NCBI GenBank assembly: GCA_020217035.1
Contig: JAIWOG010000005.1
Span: forward strand, 1 to 10,000
DNA from: Magnetospirillum sp.
GTDB taxonomy: Bacteria; Pseudomonadota; Alphaproteobacteria; Rhodospirillales; Magnetospirillaceae
Length of the DNA: 10,000 bases
Direction of reading: 5' to 3'
The notes under the pieces are model-generated. The model saw only the letters and a list, made by a program, of their open reading frames with translations. It made no database searches and had not been told where the DNA came from. The first letter of the stretch is position 1. Every line of letters begins with the position of its first letter. This document shows positions 6,499 through 10,000 of the stretch, in pieces. Made by a program: the position numbers and the translations under genes.

Positions 6499-6913
6499 GG
6501 TGGTTATGGCCGGCTTGGCGTTCCTGGCCCTGGCGGCGTGGTGGCCGGGATGGCGCGGCGGCGAGCAGCCGTTGGGGCAAGCGGTGGACCCGGCAGCCTT
6601 CGTCGCCGAAACCGAGGCTTTCGCCACCCGCCATCAAGCGGGACAGACGGTGCGGCCACCGCCCGGTGCGGTCCCCCTCTTGGCCCGTCGCTTCGAATTC
6701 TGGCCGCCCCTTGCGCTTGATCCGGGCGAAAGCTATCGCTTGCGCCTGATGGCCCAGGACAGCGTGCATTCGGTGGCGGTGAACGGCCGCGAAATGCTGC
6801 TGGTGCCGGGCCATGTCCAGGACATCGACGTGGCCCCCGGCGACCAGTTGGAACTGCGTTGCAACGAATATTGCGGGCTGGGCCACAACCGCATGCGGCT
6901 GAAACTCTACTGA
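6491..6913 (+). CDS. CuA-containing subunit II-like membrane-anchored cupredoxin
   Basis: 140 residues: one N-terminal membrane anchor (about 4-20), a linker, then a periplasmic cupredoxin domain. The CuA ligands are complete: H93 in DSVHSV, then C124, E126 (backbone ligand position), C128, H132 and M135 in CNEYCGLGHNRM. This matches the CxExCGxxHxxM pattern of cytochrome c oxidase subunit II. It is shorter than a normal subunit II because it lacks the two-helix hairpin, and it ends five residues after the last ligand. It would take electrons from a periplasmic cytochrome c or cupredoxin and pass them to the heme-copper subunit, whose gene it overlaps by 8 nt (ATGATTAG). Its stop lies inside the 3' end of the convergent regulator gene. 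The CuA assignment is firm; the enzyme's substrate is not. Confidence 0.88.
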   Translation: MIRVVMAGLAFLALAAWWPGWRGGEQPLGQAVDPAAFVAETEAFATRHQAGQTVRPPPGAVPLLARRFEFWPPLALDPGESYRLRLMAQDSVHSVAVNGREMLLVPGHVQDIDVAPGDQLELRCNEYCGLGHNRMRLKLY

Positions 6914-7671
6914 GCCGCCGCGCAGCGTTGGCGCAATGATGCGACGTCGTCGATGCGCACCGAATTGCCTTCGGTGCTGACCCCCATGTCGCGCAGCCGC
7001 GCCAGCACGCGGGACAGGCTTTCGCGCCGGATGCCGACCCGGCTGGCCAGGATTTCCTTGTTGAAGGGCAGGGACACCACAGCCTGGCCGGCATGGGCGT
7101 CGGTCAGCGCCAGCAGGAACTCGGCCACCCGTTGCCAGGGCGGAATCTGCTTCAGATGGTGGATTTCCGACGCCAAGCGCTGGTGCCAGCGGCACATGCC
7201 GGCCAGCATGCGGTATCCCACCACCGGGTCCGACTTCAAGGTGGCGACGAAGGCGCGGCGGCCGACGCGGATCAGGGTGGCGTCCTCGATCACCTCGGCG
7301 TGCAGCGGGAAGACGCTGTCGGACAGCATGGCGGCCTCGCCGAAGGACGACACCGGGGTGAACACCTCGACGATGCTTTCCCGTCCGTCAGGGGTCAGCG
7401 CCGACAGCTTCACCTGGCCGTCCAGCACGATGTAGAAGCAATCGGCCGGCGCGCCTGCGGAAAACAGCAAGGATCGCCGTTCCAAGGCCAAGGCGGTGGA
7501 ATCGGCCATCAGCCGTTCCAGCACGTCGTGATCCAATCCGCTGAACAACGGCAGCGCCATCACCTGTTTGGCCAGGGCCGGGCCGGCGGCGCGGTGGCGC
7601 GGCAACTGGGCTTGCGCCTTGGAACATTCGGGTTTGGGCACCAGGCACAGAATGCGGCAGGGGCAGGTCAT
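6907..7671 (-). CDS. Crp/Fnr-family transcriptional regulator with a Cys-rich N-terminus
   Basis: 254 residues. An N-terminal extension (1-35) carries C3, C5, C9 and C16; then come a cyclic-nucleotide-binding-like beta-roll (about 40-140, with FSAGAPADCFYIVLDGQVKL), a long dimerisation helix (about 148-180) and a C-terminal winged helix. The recognition helix IRRESLSRVLARL contains E217, S220 and R221, matching the E-x-x-S-R contacts by which FNR reads TTGAT half-sites. The four clustered Cys plus C78 could bind an Fe-S cluster, but the spacing (CxCx3Cx6C) is not that of E. coli FNR. Dnr/NnrR proteins usually lack such cysteines. The start ATG overlaps the stop of the upstream regulator as ATGA and has GGAG at 7 nt. 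An in-frame open stretch upstream (to 8085) lies antisense-free but inside the other regulator and is not coding. It probably controls denitrification genes. Confidence 0.87.
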   Translation of the reverse strand: MTCPCRILCLVPKPECSKAQAQLPRHRAAGPALAKQVMALPLFSGLDHDVLERLMADSTALALERRSLLFSAGAPADCFYIVLDGQVKLSALTPDGRESIVEVFTPVSSFGEAAMLSDSVFPLHAEVIEDATLIRVGRRAFVATLKSDPVVGYRMLAGMCRWHQRLASEIHHLKQIPPWQRVAEFLLALTDAHAGQAVVSLPFNKEILASRVGIRRESLSRVLARLRDMGVSTEGNSVRIDDVASLRQRCAAAQ

Positions 7672-8378
7672 GGCGTTTCTCCGTCCCACGGCATGTCCAG
7701 GGCTTCCACCAGCGAACGCAGGTTTTCCAAATCGGCGATCAGCACCCGGTCGCCGCGGCCCGATTCGACACCGATGTCGCGCAGCTTGGCGAAGGCGCGG
7801 GACAAGGTGGCGGGTTCCATGCCCAAGCGGTCGGCCAGCAGGCGCTTCTCGAACGGCAGCTTGACCTCGATGGCGCCGTCCCGACGATCGGCGGCCAGGG
7901 CACACAAATAGCTGGCCAATCGTTCGGTGGTGGATTGCAGCTTCAGTTCGGTGATTTCCTTGACCAAGCCGTGCAGGCTGCCGGCCATTTCGGCGATCAT
8001 CGCCAGCATCAGGTCGAAATGGCTGTCCAGATAGGTGGTCAGCGCGTGGCCACGGATGGCGACGACACGGCCTTGTTGCACGCATTGCGCGGTGGCGGCG
8101 TGGGATGAGCCGGGGATCAGCGAATCAGCCCCCACCGCCATGCCGGCGGACAGATGGGCCAGCACTTCCGCTGGGCAGCCGGGGCGATGCACCGCCAGTT
8201 CCACTTGCCCGTTCATCAAGACGTACAGATGGGTGGCGTCGTCGCCTTGCGCGAACAGAACCTGGCCAGCCGCCATGGTCCGGCAGGGATCGGCGTCCAA
8301 AAGCCCGGTCAGGTCGGCTTCCGGCACCGTGGCGAAGACGGGATGTCGTCTTAGCGTGGCGATCGCTTCGGTTCGCAT
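7668..8378 (-). CDS. Crp/Fnr-family transcriptional regulator (Dnr/NnrR-like)
   Basis: 236 residues from the ATG at 8376-8378, chosen because GGGGGT lies just upstream and the beta-roll begins soon after; a longer in-frame start at 8462 would run into the nirS terminator region. The sensor domain (about 11-120) contains FAQGDDATHLYVLMNGQVEL; a dimer helix and a C-terminal winged helix follow. There is no N-terminal Cys cluster, so an FNR-type Fe-S cluster is unlikely. Heme-based NO sensing, as in Dnr, is possible. The recognition helix reads MEPATLSRAFAKL: Ser193 and Arg194 of the FNR contact triad are kept, but the base-contacting Glu position is Ala190. It is the first gene of a two-regulator operon and has an FNR-type box upstream, so auto- or cross-regulation is likely. 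Confidence 0.88.
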   Translation of the reverse strand: MRTEAIATLRRHPVFATVPEADLTGLLDADPCRTMAAGQVLFAQGDDATHLYVLMNGQVELAVHRPGCPAEVLAHLSAGMAVGADSLIPGSSHAATAQCVQQGRVVAIRGHALTTYLDSHFDLMLAMIAEMAGSLHGLVKEITELKLQSTTERLASYLCALAADRRDGAIEVKLPFEKRLLADRLGMEPATLSRAFAKLRDIGVESGRGDRVLIADLENLRSLVEALDMPWDGETP

Positions 8379-8444
8379 GTTGGCTACCCCCGTAACCGGA
8401 AACCCCCGATGACGGCACAGTGACTTTTCTGCGTGTCGGTGCCC

Positions 8445-8458
8445 TTGACTTTCGTCAG
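8445..8458 (-). promoter_or_regulatory. FNR/NNR-type box upstream of the regulator operon
   Basis: TTGACTTTCGTCAG (plus strand) matches TTGAC-N4-GTCAA at 9 of 10 defined positions. Its centre is about 73 nt upstream of the regulator ATG. If it acts at -41.5, transcription would start near 8410, giving a leader of about 32 nt. A matching -10 around 8417-8422 (CACTGT on the minus strand) is weak, as is common for activator-dependent promoters. The box sits only 5 bases from the T-run of the nirS terminator. Confidence 0.72.
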
Positions 8459-8463
8459 GCACG

Positions 8464-8496
8464 AAAAAACCCCCGGAGAGACAGGCTCTCCGGGGG
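8464..8496 (-). terminator. Intrinsic terminator of nirS
   Basis: On the minus strand an 11-bp perfect GC-rich stem (CCCCCGGAGAG / CTCTCCGGGGG, 8470-8480 and 8486-8496) with a 5-nt loop is followed by six T (8464-8469). It lies about 60 nt after the nirS stop. It should separate nirS transcription from the two regulators that follow on the same strand. Confidence 0.9.
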
Positions 8497-8555
8497 GCAA
8501 GGAGGGAGGGGCTTTAAGAGTTGCCCGTGCCGGGCTGCTCAATTGCCGCTCGGGC

Positions 8556-10000
<1,445 letters not shown>

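Noticed and set aside
5164..6627. 487-codon minus-strand open frame opposite the heme-copper pair
   Set aside because: Gln/His/Arg-rich shadow translation; the plus strand encodes recognisable heme and CuA motifs.
6907..8085. 392-codon extension of the Cys-rich regulator
   Set aside because: The upstream 138 codons lie in another frame inside the second regulator and have Arg-rich shadow composition. The ATG at 7671 with its ATGA overlap and GGAG site is the better start.
7668..8462. 264-codon version of the upstream regulator starting at 8462
   Set aside because: This start would overlap the FNR-type box and abut the nirS terminator, and the extra residues show no family similarity. ATG 8378 has a G-rich ribosome site.

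Overview
The window is high-GC (well over 60 % by eye) and gene-dense. Its gene families fit an alphaproteobacterium of the Magnetospirillum/Rhodospirillales type. That placement is inference from cytochrome cd1 nitrite reductase, paired Crp/Fnr regulators and a LivGFKHM transporter; no 16S or other marker is present.

Region 1 (positions 1-4853, minus strand) is one transcription unit read right to left: livG, livF, livK, livH, livM, then a universal stress protein that runs off the left edge. Genes overlap or lie 4-84 nt apart. A perfect 12-bp hairpin sits between livK and livH, where it could let the binding protein be made in excess over the permeases. A TTGACA-type promoter candidate lies near 4961-4992.

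Region 2 (4854-5223) is a divergent intergenic stretch. Its core (4981-5160) is only about 33 % GC. It holds the candidate liv promoter, an inverted repeat in the liv leader and a 10-bp-period direct repeat. I found no FNR-type box in it.

Region 3 (5224-6913, plus strand) is a two-gene unit overlapping by 8 nt. The first gene encodes a 12-helix heme-copper oxidase superfamily subunit I. The second encodes a small membrane-anchored cupredoxin with a complete CuA site. Subunit I keeps the heme histidines but seems to lack the catalytic Tyr and two of the three usual CuB/FeB histidines. This, and its place beside nirS, suggests a non-canonical nitric oxide reductase rather than an oxygen reductase. 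It is the most interesting item here.

Region 4 (6907-8378, minus strand) holds two Crp/Fnr-family regulators joined by an ATGA overlap. They are preceded by a 9/10-match FNR/NNR box (TTGAC-N4-GTCAG). The distal one has a Cys-rich N-terminus. It is convergent with the CuA gene and overlaps it by 7 nt.

Region 5 (8464-10000, minus strand) is the 3' five-sixths of nirS, ended by a strong intrinsic terminator. Taken together, 5224-10000 looks like a denitrification island: NirS makes NO, the Crp/Fnr proteins probably sense low oxygen or NO, and the CuA/heme-copper pair may remove NO. The liv operon to its left is probably functionally unrelated.
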